Part shown: positions 50,443 through 59,211 of the stretch, piece after piece
Layout of the letters: every line of letters begins with the position of its first letter
How positions within the stretch are numbered: the first letter of the stretch is position 1
Origin: Spirosoma sp. KUDC1026
GTDB lineage: Bacteria; Bacteroidota; Bacteroidia; Cytophagales; Spirosomataceae
DNA length: 64,000 nucleotides
Direction of reading: 5' to 3'
Assembly (NCBI RefSeq): GCF_013375035.1
Contig: NZ_CP056032.1
Coordinates: forward strand, 4,338,001 to 4,402,000
The notes under the pieces: model-generated
What the model saw: the letters and a program-made list of their open reading frames with translations, nothing else
Told to the model about the DNA's origin: nothing
Databases searched by the model: none
Made by a program: the position numbers and the translations under genes

Positions 50443-51607
50443 CGTTAACCAGCTGATTGTCTGCCAGTACGGTATCTTTTGCGCTCATGGGCTGGTGCAT
50501 CAGGTAGATCACCCGGAACCAGATCAGCACGCAGGGCAGCGCTTTCAGCACGTACGGCTTCACGATTTCGTCGCGCAGGTACCGTGGAAAAAGATCGCTC
50601 GGCGACATGACCGTCAGGATAAAGCAACTGATCAGCAGTGTTTTATCGAACCAGGTTTTAGGTGAGCAGAACCACCAGAACATCACACCCGTCACGGCCG
50701 TAATGTAGGTTGGCGACTCGGCCACGGGGTTAAAAATTACCTGGAAAATCAGGATCGACGCAATCATCAGCAGCCGAAACTGACGTAGCTCAAACTTCTT
50801 AACATGCACGTACACCGTGCAGAATAGCACCACGCCCAGCCCGATAATAACCGACGAGGCAATGTCCGGCGAAATAAACAGGTGGATCAGCCGGTGGATG
50901 GACGTATTGGCCCATTTATCCCCGTCGGACTTAATGAACAGTTGTCTCACCCACATTTCGTACTGCCAGTAAAGCCGGTCGAACGAGGTGTACAGAACCG
51001 GCAGCACCGCCAGCAAAATACCCCAAACAACCATATAGGCCAGGAAGCGACCTTTCTGCGGATAGAGCAGAAACAGGGCAGCCGCTACCAGACTGTAAAT
51101 CTTGACGTTGAAACCCAGCATGATAAAGAAAGCCGCCCAGAAATACTGCTTTTTCTCGAAGCACAGAAAAGCAAACAGCGGAATAGCCGCGATCAGCGGA
51201 TTCGTCTGGCTGTTGGCAATGGACGTAAACAGCTCGTGCAGCGAAAACCAGTAGGCAAACACCTTTTGCTGGTGGGTCAGCGGCATTCGGTAAATGGCGT
51301 ACACCCAGACGCCCGTGAACAGAAAATGCCATAGAAACAGACCAACCGAGTACGGCAGCAGGAAAACCGGGGAGAAAAAAGCCGCAAACGTTGGTGCGTA
51401 GTGGTAATGGTCTTCGTACTGCGCCGGGTATACATTGTACAGGCTCAGCCCGTTGATGAGGTGTTCCAGCGAAAAATAAAAGATCCGGTAATTATTAGCG
51501 TCGTGGACGAACACGGTCCGGATACTGATCAGCAACGCAGCCAGGGCGTAGACGGTGAAAATAAACCGAAAATCGCTGAAGATCGGCTTCTTGAAAAAAG
51601 TCAGCAT
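50438..51607 (-). CDS. polytopic membrane protein, GT87-like (DUF2029) mannosyltransferase family
   Basis: A 389-residue membrane protein from ATG at 51607 (frame open to 51631). The first outer loop has VFVHDANNYRIFYFSLEHLI, then GLSLYNVYPAQYEDHYHYAP, where the acidic residues and YxYAP/PL motif are as in GT87 enzymes. About 9-10 helices follow. The gene is downstream of a polyprenyl-phosphate-type GT2 gene and a deacetylase on the same strand, which could supply its donor and trim its product. Confidence 0.75.
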   Translation of the reverse strand: MLTFFKKPIFSDFRFIFTVYALAALLISIRTVFVHDANNYRIFYFSLEHLINGLSLYNVYPAQYEDHYHYAPTFAAFFSPVFLLPYSVGLFLWHFLFTGVWVYAIYRMPLTHQQKVFAYWFSLHELFTSIANSQTNPLIAAIPLFAFLCFEKKQYFWAAFFIMLGFNVKIYSLVAAALFLLYPQKGRFLAYMVVWGILLAVLPVLYTSFDRLYWQYEMWVRQLFIKSDGDKWANTSIHRLIHLFISPDIASSVIIGLGVVLFCTVYVHVKKFELRQFRLLMIASILIFQVIFNPVAESPTYITAVTGVMFWWFCSPKTWFDKTLLISCFILTVMSPSDLFPRYLRDEIVKPYVLKALPCVLIWFRVIYLMHQPMSAKDTVLADNQLVNG

Positions 51608-51652
51608 GAAATAGAATGGCAAGCAAAACAACAGACGACGGGTAGTAGCTGA

Positions 51653-52438
51653 CTAGTCAGGGAGCTGCTGCACAAAATCGTGCATGGTTGTGAACTCCCC
51701 CCTGGGTTTGAGATAACGCAGCAGCGTTTCCACGCGATCCAGCAATGCGTCTTTCGAATGCCGACGCACGTAGGTGGGGATTTTTTCGTACCCCGACAGG
51801 TCCGTGAACTCCCAGGGATGCACGTACAGGTTCAGAAAACCGTCGCTTTTCAGCGTCTGGCGACAAAGCTGTTTATAATACGCAAACGGAAAATTTTTCA
51901 GGCTCAGCCAGAACAACGGCAGGCGTAGCATAGGCGTCACCGAAGCCGGTACCTGCCAGACGCCTGATTCGCGAAAGGGATGTCGGGATTCGCCCCAGTG
52001 GTTGTAGCGACCGGGTAACCAGGTTGGATGCAGGGACGAATTATACTGGTAACCCGCCTGCTGTACATCGTTTGGATCGACAAACCCCATGCGTGCCCGC
52101 CGGAAGCCCGTCACGGGTTTTCCCAGCAGTTTTTCTAAAGCCAGCCGGGATTTAAGCAGATCTTCTGGCTCAAAGGTGGTATGATAATAGCCGTGCGACG
52201 CGATTTCGTGCGTTTTGGCCAGCGACCGGATCAGTTCCGGCTCGTGCAGGGCGTAATTGGCCGTCGTGAACATTGTTGTTGGCGTCCCAACAGCCGCAAA
52301 ACGCTCGGCCAGCAAGGTTAATCCCCGAGTTGAGACGGCTACCTGTTCATCCAACGGGATGTTGTGGCCGAACTCAACGGCGGTATCAAATTCTTCTACG
52401 TCAACGGTGAATAAAATTCGTTGGCTGGGTTTTCCCAT
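51653..52438 (-). CDS. polysaccharide deacetylase (NodB/CE4-like)
   Basis: A 261-residue enzyme. The NodB-fold metal motifs are visible: ILFTVDVEEFDTAVEFGH (Asp), EIASHGYYHTTFEPEDLLKS (His-x3-His), GFRRARMGF (Arg) and NLYVHPWEFTDL (C-terminal His). The Asp-Val-Glu-Glu form and the HPWE ending are those of deacetylases found in exopolysaccharide loci. Its start overlaps the upstream glycosyltransferase by 43 bp, so translation is coupled. It probably removes acetyl groups from a lipid-linked or exported sugar. Confidence 0.87.
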   Translation of the reverse strand: MGKPSQRILFTVDVEEFDTAVEFGHNIPLDEQVAVSTRGLTLLAERFAAVGTPTTMFTTANYALHEPELIRSLAKTHEIASHGYYHTTFEPEDLLKSRLALEKLLGKPVTGFRRARMGFVDPNDVQQAGYQYNSSLHPTWLPGRYNHWGESRHPFRESGVWQVPASVTPMLRLPLFWLSLKNFPFAYYKQLCRQTLKSDGFLNLYVHPWEFTDLSGYEKIPTYVRRHSKDALLDRVETLLRYLKPRGEFTTMHDFVQQLPD

Positions 52439-53397
52439 GTTGTTACGGTCTCCTCAATCTCGTCCGTGTCGCCAATGATGTAGGCGGGGCGTTGTTTTAC
52501 CTCGACGAACGTTTTCCCCAAATATACACCAATGATGCCGATCATGATGAATTGTACCCCACCAATCAGCACACTGAGTAAGACCAGCGAGGTCCAGCCT
52601 GATACAGTCGCGTCGGTAAAGTACTTTTCGTACACCACCTCAAGCCCGAACAACGTAGCGAACAGTGACATGATAAAGCCTAGCAGCACCGACAGATAGA
52701 GGGGCCGGGTCGAGAAGGACGTAATACCCATAGCCGCCAGCTTCAGCATCTTGCTCAGCGAATATTTGGAATGGCCAGCGTAGCGGGCGGCTGGTTCGTA
52801 AAGAATCCGGCACTGCCTGAACCCAACCCAGGAAATGGCCCCCCGCAGGAACAGATCGTTTTCCTTAAACTGCTTAAGCGTATCAACCACCTTCCGGTCG
52901 AGGAGCCGGAAATCGGCAGCACCATCTTCGAGATGCAAGTTGGACACCCGGCGGAGCAGGCGATAAAAATACTTAGACGTCAGTCGTTTATGCCAGGCAA
53001 GCCGGGGGTCTTCCTGACGTACCGTGTAGACAACATCGTAGCCTTCGCGCCATTTATCAATCAGGGTCGGAATCAGTTCGGGCGGGTGCTGCAGATCAGC
53101 GTCCAGACAGATGACTGCGTCGCCCCGGGCGTGGTCATAACCGGCCCGAAGGGCCATCTGATGACCGAAATTTCGCGAGAACGAAATGAAGCGTACTTCT
53201 TCGTATTCCTGGCTCAACTGCCTCAGCACATAACGAGTCTGGTCACTGCTGCCATCATCGACAATAAGAATTTCAAAATTACCGTACGGTTTCATCACCG
53301 CCCGGACGCGATGAACTAAAACAGGTAAATTTTCCTCTTCGTTATAGGCCGGTACAATCAAGCTGATCATACCTTTTTTACGGGTCATATCGGGCAT
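52396..53397 (-). CDS. family 2 glycosyltransferase with two C-terminal TM helices (GtrB/ArnC-like)
   Basis: A 333-residue polyprenyl-phosphate glycosyltransferase. Motifs: ISLIVPAYNEEENLPVLVHR, FEILIVDDGSSDQTRYVL, NFGHQMALRAGYDHARGDAV, ICLDADLQHPPELIPTLI and GAISWVGFRQCRILYEPA, then two membrane helices around residues 235-300. It is first in a minus-strand operon with the deacetylase and GT87-like genes. This trio mirrors the ArnC/ArnD/ArnT logic (attach, deacylate, transfer), though the sugar is unknown. Confidence 0.9.
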   Translation of the reverse strand: MPDMTRKKGMISLIVPAYNEEENLPVLVHRVRAVMKPYGNFEILIVDDGSSDQTRYVLRQLSQEYEEVRFISFSRNFGHQMALRAGYDHARGDAVICLDADLQHPPELIPTLIDKWREGYDVVYTVRQEDPRLAWHKRLTSKYFYRLLRRVSNLHLEDGAADFRLLDRKVVDTLKQFKENDLFLRGAISWVGFRQCRILYEPAARYAGHSKYSLSKMLKLAAMGITSFSTRPLYLSVLLGFIMSLFATLFGLEVVYEKYFTDATVSGWTSLVLLSVLIGGVQFIMIGIIGVYLGKTFVEVKQRPAYIIGDTDEIEETVTTWENPANEFYSPLT

Positions 53398-53516
53398 TAC
53401 ATCATAGAAATATCATGCAATCTAAGTACAATTACTTATACTCTCAAAGAGTATTCAGATTATAAATAGATTAAGTGAAACCGTCTGTATACTAACCCAC
53501 AAAAAACTGCTTTGTT

Positions 53517-54497
53517 GTGAAATCGCAGCCTCTACACATCTCTGTCGATACGAAACGAATTCAACAGGAAGCCCAGCGCCCCGATCTTGGTTTTGGCACC
53601 AAGATTACCGGTTCGCAGGTTCGACTGCTCAATCAGGATGGGAGTTTCAACGTTAAACGAGTCAACGAATCGTTCTGGAACCGAATTAACCTCTACAACC
53701 GGCTCATTGTCATGAGCTGGAGCCAGTTTCTGGGCTGGGTGTTCGTGTTCTATATGCTGTCCAATCTGCTGTTCGCGGGTATCTATCTTCTGTGTGGGGC
53801 CGATAGTCTCGCCAGTGCGAACGATGCTATATTTCATGGTCCTTTCTGGAAAGCGTTCTTTTTTAGCGCCCAGACCCTGACCACGGTTGGTTACGGACAC
53901 ATTACGCCCAATACGTTCCTGACCAGCTCCATTGCGGCCTTCGAGTCGATGGTGGGCCTGCTGTCGTTTGCGCTGGCAACGGGTTTACTGTACGGACGTT
54001 TTTCGCGCCCTAAAGCACACATCAATTTTTCCAGTCACTCAGTCATTGCGCCTTACCTGGATGCCAACGGCTGGATGTTCCGAATCGTTAACGCGCGCTC
54101 CACCCAGTTGATCGATCTGCAGATTGAAGTTTCACTGTCACGGCTCGAGCAGCAGCCCGACGGTACGCGCTACCGGCGGTATCACCGGCTTAAACTGGAG
54201 CGGGACATGGTCGCGTTCTTCCCCACCAACTGGACCCTCGTTCATGCCATCACGGAAGATAGTCCGCTGTATGGCAGTACCCCCGAAACGCTGGCCGACT
54301 CCGAGACGGAGTTTCTAATTTTATTCCGGGCGCTGGACGATGCCTTTTCGCAGATGGTTCACGTTCGATTCTCGTACCGGGCGGGCGAAATTCGCTGGGG
54401 ACACAAATTCCGCCCGATGTTCGACACGGGTCATACCGGCCAGGTTACGGTCGATCTGCACCAGCTTGACGATACGGACCCCGCCCCTCTCAACTGA
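53517..54497 (+). CDS. inward-rectifier potassium channel (KirBac type)
   Basis: A 326-residue inner-membrane channel starting at GTG 53517. A slide helix (NRINLYNRLIVMSW) precedes TM1 (FLGWVFVFYMLSNLLFAGIY); the pore helix and filter read FFFSAQTLTTVGYGHITPNT, with TVGYGH in place of eukaryotic GYG-F; TM2 follows (AAFESMVGLLSFALATGLLY). The C-terminal ~165 residues form the cytoplasmic immunoglobulin-like gating domain (FSSHSVIAPYLDANGWMFRI). It is full length. No ATG is available, so GTG seems the true start. Confidence 0.93.
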   Translation: MKSQPLHISVDTKRIQQEAQRPDLGFGTKITGSQVRLLNQDGSFNVKRVNESFWNRINLYNRLIVMSWSQFLGWVFVFYMLSNLLFAGIYLLCGADSLASANDAIFHGPFWKAFFFSAQTLTTVGYGHITPNTFLTSSIAAFESMVGLLSFALATGLLYGRFSRPKAHINFSSHSVIAPYLDANGWMFRIVNARSTQLIDLQIEVSLSRLEQQPDGTRYRRYHRLKLERDMVAFFPTNWTLVHAITEDSPLYGSTPETLADSETEFLILFRALDDAFSQMVHVRFSYRAGEIRWGHKFRPMFDTGHTGQVTVDLHQLDDTDPAPLN

Positions 54498-54550
54498 TCA
54501 GCTCTCCTGTTAGCCTCTGATTAAATGTCTGTTAAAATGCTCACACAAGT

Positions 54551-54573
54551 GTTTAAACAAAACTCGTTTAAAC
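54551..54573 (+). promoter_or_regulatory. candidate MarR operator: two GTTTAAAC palindromes
   Basis: GTTTAAAC occurs at 54551-54558 and again at 54566-54573, 15 bp apart start to start, just upstream of the -7 box. MarR dimers commonly bind such palindromes over their own promoter. Confidence 0.6.
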
Positions 54574-54585
54574 AACTATTGGTTA

Positions 54586-54593
54586 TACATTTG
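54586..54593 (+). promoter_or_regulatory. -7 element of the marR-tolC-emrAB operon
   Basis: TACATTTG, an exact TAnnTTTG match, 20 bp before the marR ATG. The expected -33 zone overlaps the second GTTTAAAC. Confidence 0.65.
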
Positions 54594-54613
54594 CGCACCC
54601 AGTTAGTCATTCC

Positions 54614-55045
54614 ATGAGCAAAACGTACCGTAACGAATACCACCGCCTGATTGGCAACCTGCACCAGACTGACGGATACATCTTCAATTATTTTGGTCAG
54701 AAACTGGCTCCCTTTGATCTCTCGGTGCAGCAATACGTGGTGTTGCGCCTGCTGGCCGGGGTTTACCCCGACAGTTTATCGGCGGGGGAAGTGAAAGAAC
54801 GGATGACCGAGCTAAACTCCGATGTAACCCGCCTGACGGATCGGCTGGTCAGCAAAAACCTGATTATTCGGGAGGTCGACCCGCAGAACCGCCGACGGGT
54901 GAATCTGCGTCTGACGACCGAATCGAAGAAGTTTATCGATAAGGTAGCCGCCGATTTTAATGATTTTGAATCAATTGTCAGTCACCTGACTGACGACGAA
55001 GTACACACGCTGAATACACTCCTGGATAAAATTAGAAATCGATAA
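54614..55045 (+). CDS. MarR-family transcriptional regulator
   Basis: A 143-residue winged-helix repressor. LSVQQYVVLRLLAGVYPDSL is helix 2; SAGEVKERMTELNSDVTRLT and DRLVSKNLIIREVDPQNRR form the recognition helix and wing (Asp-x-Arg typical), with dimer helices at both ends. It is first in a four-gene efflux operon, with two bases between its stop and the tolC-like start, and has palindromes in its promoter. It probably represses the operon until a drug or phenolic compound binds. Confidence 0.92.
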   Translation: MSKTYRNEYHRLIGNLHQTDGYIFNYFGQKLAPFDLSVQQYVVLRLLAGVYPDSLSAGEVKERMTELNSDVTRLTDRLVSKNLIIREVDPQNRRRVNLRLTTESKKFIDKVAADFNDFESIVSHLTDDEVHTLNTLLDKIRNR

Positions 55046-55046
55046 A

Positions 55047-56375
55047 ATGAAAACGCACGTGATTGGGGCTGGTCTCTGGCTTTTGCTGCTGGGCGGAGTA
55101 ACTGCCCAGCCTGCCCCGGCGGTCCTGCCGCTTGACAAAGCCATCCAGACCGCCCTGCAAAATAATAAAGGCATCAAACTGGCCGATACGCGAACCCAGG
55201 CCGCCGAAGCCCGGTCGCAGGAAGCCAAAGACCGGAGTCTGCCCCAGGCTAATGCCTCGCTGGCTTATTCGCGCTACAGCCTGACGGGCCCGTTCTCGAT
55301 CAAAGGTCCCGATGGCAATGCGCTCTTCGGCATTCCGGCGGGAGCCTTCAACGCAACCATCGGTGGCGTTACGGTCAGCAAGGAAGTATTTGGCGGCTTT
55401 GCGGAGAAATCAGCCGAAAAATCGGCAGAACTACTTGCCAAAGCCAGTCATTTGGATGCGCAGCGTAATCGCTCGGAACTGGTTTATACCGTAACCGACG
55501 CGTATTATAACCTTGTTAAACTGATCAAATCGGCCGGGGTAATTGAGCAGAATATCCGCCAGTTCGATGAGCGGGAACGCGAAGCCCGAAATCTGGAAAA
55601 AGAAGGTATCGTTACGGCCAACGAAGTCCTGAAGATCCAGTTGCAGAAAAACAACCTGCAACTCAGTCGACTACAGGTAGACAAGGCGCGACAAACGGCG
55701 TTCTACAATTTCAACCTGCTGATTGGCCTGCCCACCGATCAGGCCGTAGCCGTGGACACCACGCTGACCAACCCGAATACTGCGCTGGAATCGCTGGACA
55801 ATTTTCTCGGCCGAGCCGTTCAGGCCCGTCCCGAACTCCAGGCGAACAGCCTACGGTTTCAGGCCTCCGGCGAACAGTTGCGTAACGTCAAAAGTACCAT
55901 GTACCCGCATCTGGGCGTATCAGCTGGCTACAACTACATTAATCCATCGGCCCGCCTGCTTCCCGAAGCGCAGTCGTTCGTGAGTGCCTGGAACGTAGGT
56001 GCTGCCATTACGTATAACATTGGTTCGCTGTATAACCTGAAAGGCCGGCTGCACAGCGCCCAAACCGCCATCGACGAAACGGTCCTGCAGGGGCAGCAGA
56101 TCAACGACCAGGTCCGGTCGGAAGTAGTGACCGCCTACAATAATTACCAGCTTGCCCTGGAACAGCAGAATGTGATCCGGACGGCTATCGATCAGGCCCG
56201 GGAAAACTACCGCCTGACGGAATCCCGGTTCCGCAACGGCCTGGTTGGTTCGACCGACCTGCTGGAAGCCGACAGTTTCCTGCTCCAAGCTCAGCTCAAC
56301 GCCATCAACGCAACTGTTGACGCTCAACTCGCTTACCAACGCCTGCTAAAAGCAACGGGCACTAATCTGAATTAA
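55047..56375 (+). CDS. TolC-family outer-membrane efflux channel
   Basis: A 442-residue protein with a signal peptide ending at VTAQ, followed by the OEP repeats: VLPLDKAIQTALQNNKGIKL, DRSLPQANASLAYSRYSL, the long periplasmic helices (YTVTDAYYNLVKLIKSAGVI, NLEKEGIVTANEVLKIQLQK) and the second repeat (YRLTESRFRNGLVGSTDLLE). It should form the trimeric outer-membrane duct for the downstream EmrAB-like pump. It is tightly linked to marR (one base between). Confidence 0.93.
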   Translation: MKTHVIGAGLWLLLLGGVTAQPAPAVLPLDKAIQTALQNNKGIKLADTRTQAAEARSQEAKDRSLPQANASLAYSRYSLTGPFSIKGPDGNALFGIPAGAFNATIGGVTVSKEVFGGFAEKSAEKSAELLAKASHLDAQRNRSELVYTVTDAYYNLVKLIKSAGVIEQNIRQFDEREREARNLEKEGIVTANEVLKIQLQKNNLQLSRLQVDKARQTAFYNFNLLIGLPTDQAVAVDTTLTNPNTALESLDNFLGRAVQARPELQANSLRFQASGEQLRNVKSTMYPHLGVSAGYNYINPSARLLPEAQSFVSAWNVGAAITYNIGSLYNLKGRLHSAQTAIDETVLQGQQINDQVRSEVVTAYNNYQLALEQQNVIRTAIDQARENYRLTESRFRNGLVGSTDLLEADSFLLQAQLNAINATVDAQLAYQRLLKATGTNLN

Positions 56376-56392
56376 TCGCTCACAAGACAACC

Positions 56393-57511
56393 ATGAATAC
56401 CAAAACATTAATCCGCGTGGGGGGCGTTATCGTCCTGGTGGCTGCGCTCTTCTTTGGCTATACGGAGTTTCGTTACCTTCAGCGCTACGAAACAACCGAC
56501 GACGCCCAGATCGACGGCGATGTCGATCCTGTTACGCCGAAAGTAGGCGGTTACGTAAAAGCAATTCGTTTCAAAGACAACCAGTTCGTTAAAGAGGGTG
56601 ACACGTTGTTCGTTATCGACGATGCCGACTACCGCATCCGGGTAGCGCAGGCCGAAGCCGCGTTGCAGAGTGCTCAGGCCAGCGCTGGCGTAAGCCGTTT
56701 TCAGGTCAACGTAGCAGCGGCCACGATTCAAAGCTCGCAGGCTGGCGTACAAACCGCCCGCGATCAGGTGATTACGGCGCAGGCGAACGTAACGGCGGCT
56801 CAGGCGCGGGCACGTAAGGCCAGCCAGGATTTTGAGCGGTACAGCCGGCTGCTGGCCGAAAAAACAGTACCACAGCAGCAGTTCGACGCCGTTCAGGCGG
56901 AGCGCGACGCGGCCCAGGCGCAACTGCAGGCCGCTCAGGCTCAGCTCCGTACTGCTCAGTCGCAGGTAAGTGCAGCCGGTACGCAAACGGGCATAACCAA
57001 CTCCCAGCGTCAGGCAACGCAGGGTCAGATCTCGGTGGCTCAGGCCGCCATCAAACAACGGCAGACAGACCTGGACCTGGCCAACCTTCAGCTTTCGTAC
57101 ACCATCGTACGCGCTCCGGCTTCGGGTATCGTCTCAAGACGGGCGGTTCAGGTAGGCCAGCTTATCCAGCCCGGTCAGGCCCTGTGCTCTGTCGTGGGTA
57201 ATACGCACCTCTGGGTAACGGCTAACTTCAAAGAAACGCAGTTGAAAGAGATGCAACCGGGTCAGGCCGTTAACATCGAGGTTGATGCCTTTGGCGACGA
57301 AAAAATACTGGGCCACGTCGGCTCCTTTGCCGGGGCTACGGGGGCTAAATTCTCGCTGCTGCCGCCCGACAACGCGACAGGTAACTACGTAAAAGTAGTA
57401 CAACGCATTCCGGTACGGATCGAGCTGGAAAAGAACAGCCCGCTCTACGCTAAACTACGTCCCGGCATGAGCGTAACGGTCGCCGTGGACCTTCAATCAA
57501 CCGAAAAATAA
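56393..57511 (+). CDS. emrA: HlyD/EmrA-family membrane fusion protein
   Basis: A 372-residue periplasmic adaptor with one N-terminal membrane helix (GGVIVLVAALFFGYTEF). The biotinyl-lipoyl half-motifs flank a long alpha-hairpin: TDDAQIDGDVDPVTPKVGGY and VRAPASGIVSRRAVQVGQLI, with Ala/Gln-rich heptads between (residues ~90-220). A beta-barrel domain ends it (GNTHLWVTANFKETQLKEMQ). It bridges the inner-membrane pump and TolC channel. Its stop overlaps the emrB start by one base. Confidence 0.93.
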   Translation: MNTKTLIRVGGVIVLVAALFFGYTEFRYLQRYETTDDAQIDGDVDPVTPKVGGYVKAIRFKDNQFVKEGDTLFVIDDADYRIRVAQAEAALQSAQASAGVSRFQVNVAAATIQSSQAGVQTARDQVITAQANVTAAQARARKASQDFERYSRLLAEKTVPQQQFDAVQAERDAAQAQLQAAQAQLRTAQSQVSAAGTQTGITNSQRQATQGQISVAQAAIKQRQTDLDLANLQLSYTIVRAPASGIVSRRAVQVGQLIQPGQALCSVVGNTHLWVTANFKETQLKEMQPGQAVNIEVDAFGDEKILGHVGSFAGATGAKFSLLPPDNATGNYVKVVQRIPVRIELEKNSPLYAKLRPGMSVTVAVDLQSTEK

Positions 57512-59067
57512 TGAAGTTAGGCTTCGATAAATGGGTGGTTGTGCTCACCGTGACCACAGCCGCCCTGCTGCAAACCATCGACTCGTCGATCGTGAACGTA
57601 ACGCTGAACCAGATGATGGGTAACCTGGGGGCCTCCCTGGGCGACATCAGCTGGGTCGTTACGGGCTACGCGGCCGCCAGTGCCGTCATGATCACGATGT
57701 CAGGCTGGCTGAGCGCCAAACTCGGTCGCCGGAATTACTTCGCGGCTTCCATTATTCTGTTCACGATCTCATCCATCTTTTGTGGTACGTCCACCAATGT
57801 CTGGGAGCTGGTGTTCTTCCGGGTGGTGCAGGGTATTGGTGGCGGTGGTCTCTTAACCACCGCCCAGTCGATCCTGATCCAGACTTTTCCCAAAGAAGAT
57901 ATTGGTATTGCCAACGCCATTTTCGGGATGGGGGTTATCATCGGGCCATCGATCGGCCCGACGCTGGGTGGTTATATCACCGACAACCTGTCGTGGAACT
58001 GGGTGTTCTACATCAACATTCCGTTCGGCATCCTGGCAACGATCTTAACGTACCTGTATATCAAGGAACCCGCCGAAAAAATTGCGGCCGGGAAGATGGA
58101 CTGGCTCGCGCTGGTCATGCTGATCGTCGGTATTGGCGGTCTGCAGATCATCCTGGAGAAAGGCGAAGAAAAAGACTGGTTCGATTCGAGTTTCATTACG
58201 ATCATGACCAGTGCCGCCGTGATCTGCCTCATCGGTTTCATCTGGCGCCAGCTGACGGTCTCTCAGCCCATTCTCGACCTGCGCCTGATGCGGCAGCGAC
58301 GCTTTGCGGTGGGTACGCTGTTCAACTTCATCCTGGGCTTCGGTCTGTTTGCGTCGGTTTTCCTGATTCCTGTTTTCTGCCAGACGATTCTGGGTTTCAC
58401 GGCGAGTCAAACGGGGCTGCTGCTAATGCCCGGTTCGATCGTAACGGGGATGATGATGCCAATCGTGGGGGGGTTACTCAAGAAAAACGTGATCTCGCCC
58501 ATCTGGTACGCGGCTGCGGGTTTCCTGCTCTTCTTCGGTTTTAGCTTTGGTCTGTCGAACATTACGCCCGACGCGGGTCCGGATTACTTTTTCTGGCCGC
58601 TCGTTATCCGGGGAATCGGGATGGGGCTGATTTTCATCCCCCTGACGACCGTAACGCTGGCCGATCTGAATCCCGTAGAAATTCCGCAGGGGTCAGCCCT
58701 GTCGAACACGATCCGGCAGTTGGGCGGTACGTTCGGAACGGCCATCATGACGACCTACATCTCGACCCGCTCGGTGCTGCACATCTCGCGTTTGACGGAT
58801 AACCTATCGGTCTACAACCCGATTTCGGTGGAGCGTATCCGCCAGTACACAGGACTGTTCCTGTCGAAGGGGGATGCGCTGGCCTCGGCCACGGCAAAGG
58901 CGTACCGGCTGCTGCAGGGCGGGGCCATTAAACAGGCCATGGTTATGACTTATGCCGATTCCTTCCTGATCATCGGTGGTTTCTTTTTGGTTTGTATTCC
59001 CCTGCTGCTGCTCTTTATCGGTAAGAAAATTGAAGCATCCGAGCATGCCGACATGGTGATGGAATAA
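57511..59067 (+). CDS. emrB: DHA2-family MFS multidrug exporter (EmrB/QacA type)
   Basis: A 518-residue 14-helix proton antiporter. Marks: LLQTIDSSIVNVTLNQMMGN in TM1 (Asp), the loop motif A GWLSAKLGRRNYFA, motif C GPSIGPTLGGYITDNLSWNW, and FLIPVFCQTILGFTASQTGL. It is coupled to emrA by a TAATG overlap and forms the last gene of the operon, closed by a strong terminator. It probably exports lipophilic drugs or endogenous toxic acids with EmrA and the TolC homologue. Confidence 0.94.
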   Translation: MKLGFDKWVVVLTVTTAALLQTIDSSIVNVTLNQMMGNLGASLGDISWVVTGYAAASAVMITMSGWLSAKLGRRNYFAASIILFTISSIFCGTSTNVWELVFFRVVQGIGGGGLLTTAQSILIQTFPKEDIGIANAIFGMGVIIGPSIGPTLGGYITDNLSWNWVFYINIPFGILATILTYLYIKEPAEKIAAGKMDWLALVMLIVGIGGLQIILEKGEEKDWFDSSFITIMTSAAVICLIGFIWRQLTVSQPILDLRLMRQRRFAVGTLFNFILGFGLFASVFLIPVFCQTILGFTASQTGLLLMPGSIVTGMMMPIVGGLLKKNVISPIWYAAAGFLLFFGFSFGLSNITPDAGPDYFFWPLVIRGIGMGLIFIPLTTVTLADLNPVEIPQGSALSNTIRQLGGTFGTAIMTTYISTRSVLHISRLTDNLSVYNPISVERIRQYTGLFLSKGDALASATAKAYRLLQGGAIKQAMVMTYADSFLIIGGFFLVCIPLLLLFIGKKIEASEHADMVME

Positions 59068-59108
59068 GCGGTTTCGTTCGTCAGTCACGGCACTGGCTCA
59101 TCCATCAG

Positions 59109-59151
59109 AGGAACGGGTACTGTTTCAGAGACAGCTACCCGTTCCTTTTTG
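59109..59151 (+). terminator. intrinsic terminator of the efflux operon
   Basis: AGGAACGGGTA (59109-59119) pairs with TACCCGTTCCT (59136-59146), with an inner CTGT/ACAG stem, followed by TTTTGT. Confidence 0.9.
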
Positions 59152-59211
59152 TATGCTGGACATTCCTGTCCGAAACACGTTTCTTTGCAAATCGAAACCG
59201 TTTACCAATTT

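Noticed and set aside
57780..58544. A 254-codon frame inside emrB in another phase
   Set aside because: emrB shows clear MFS motifs over the same bases; the other frame has none.
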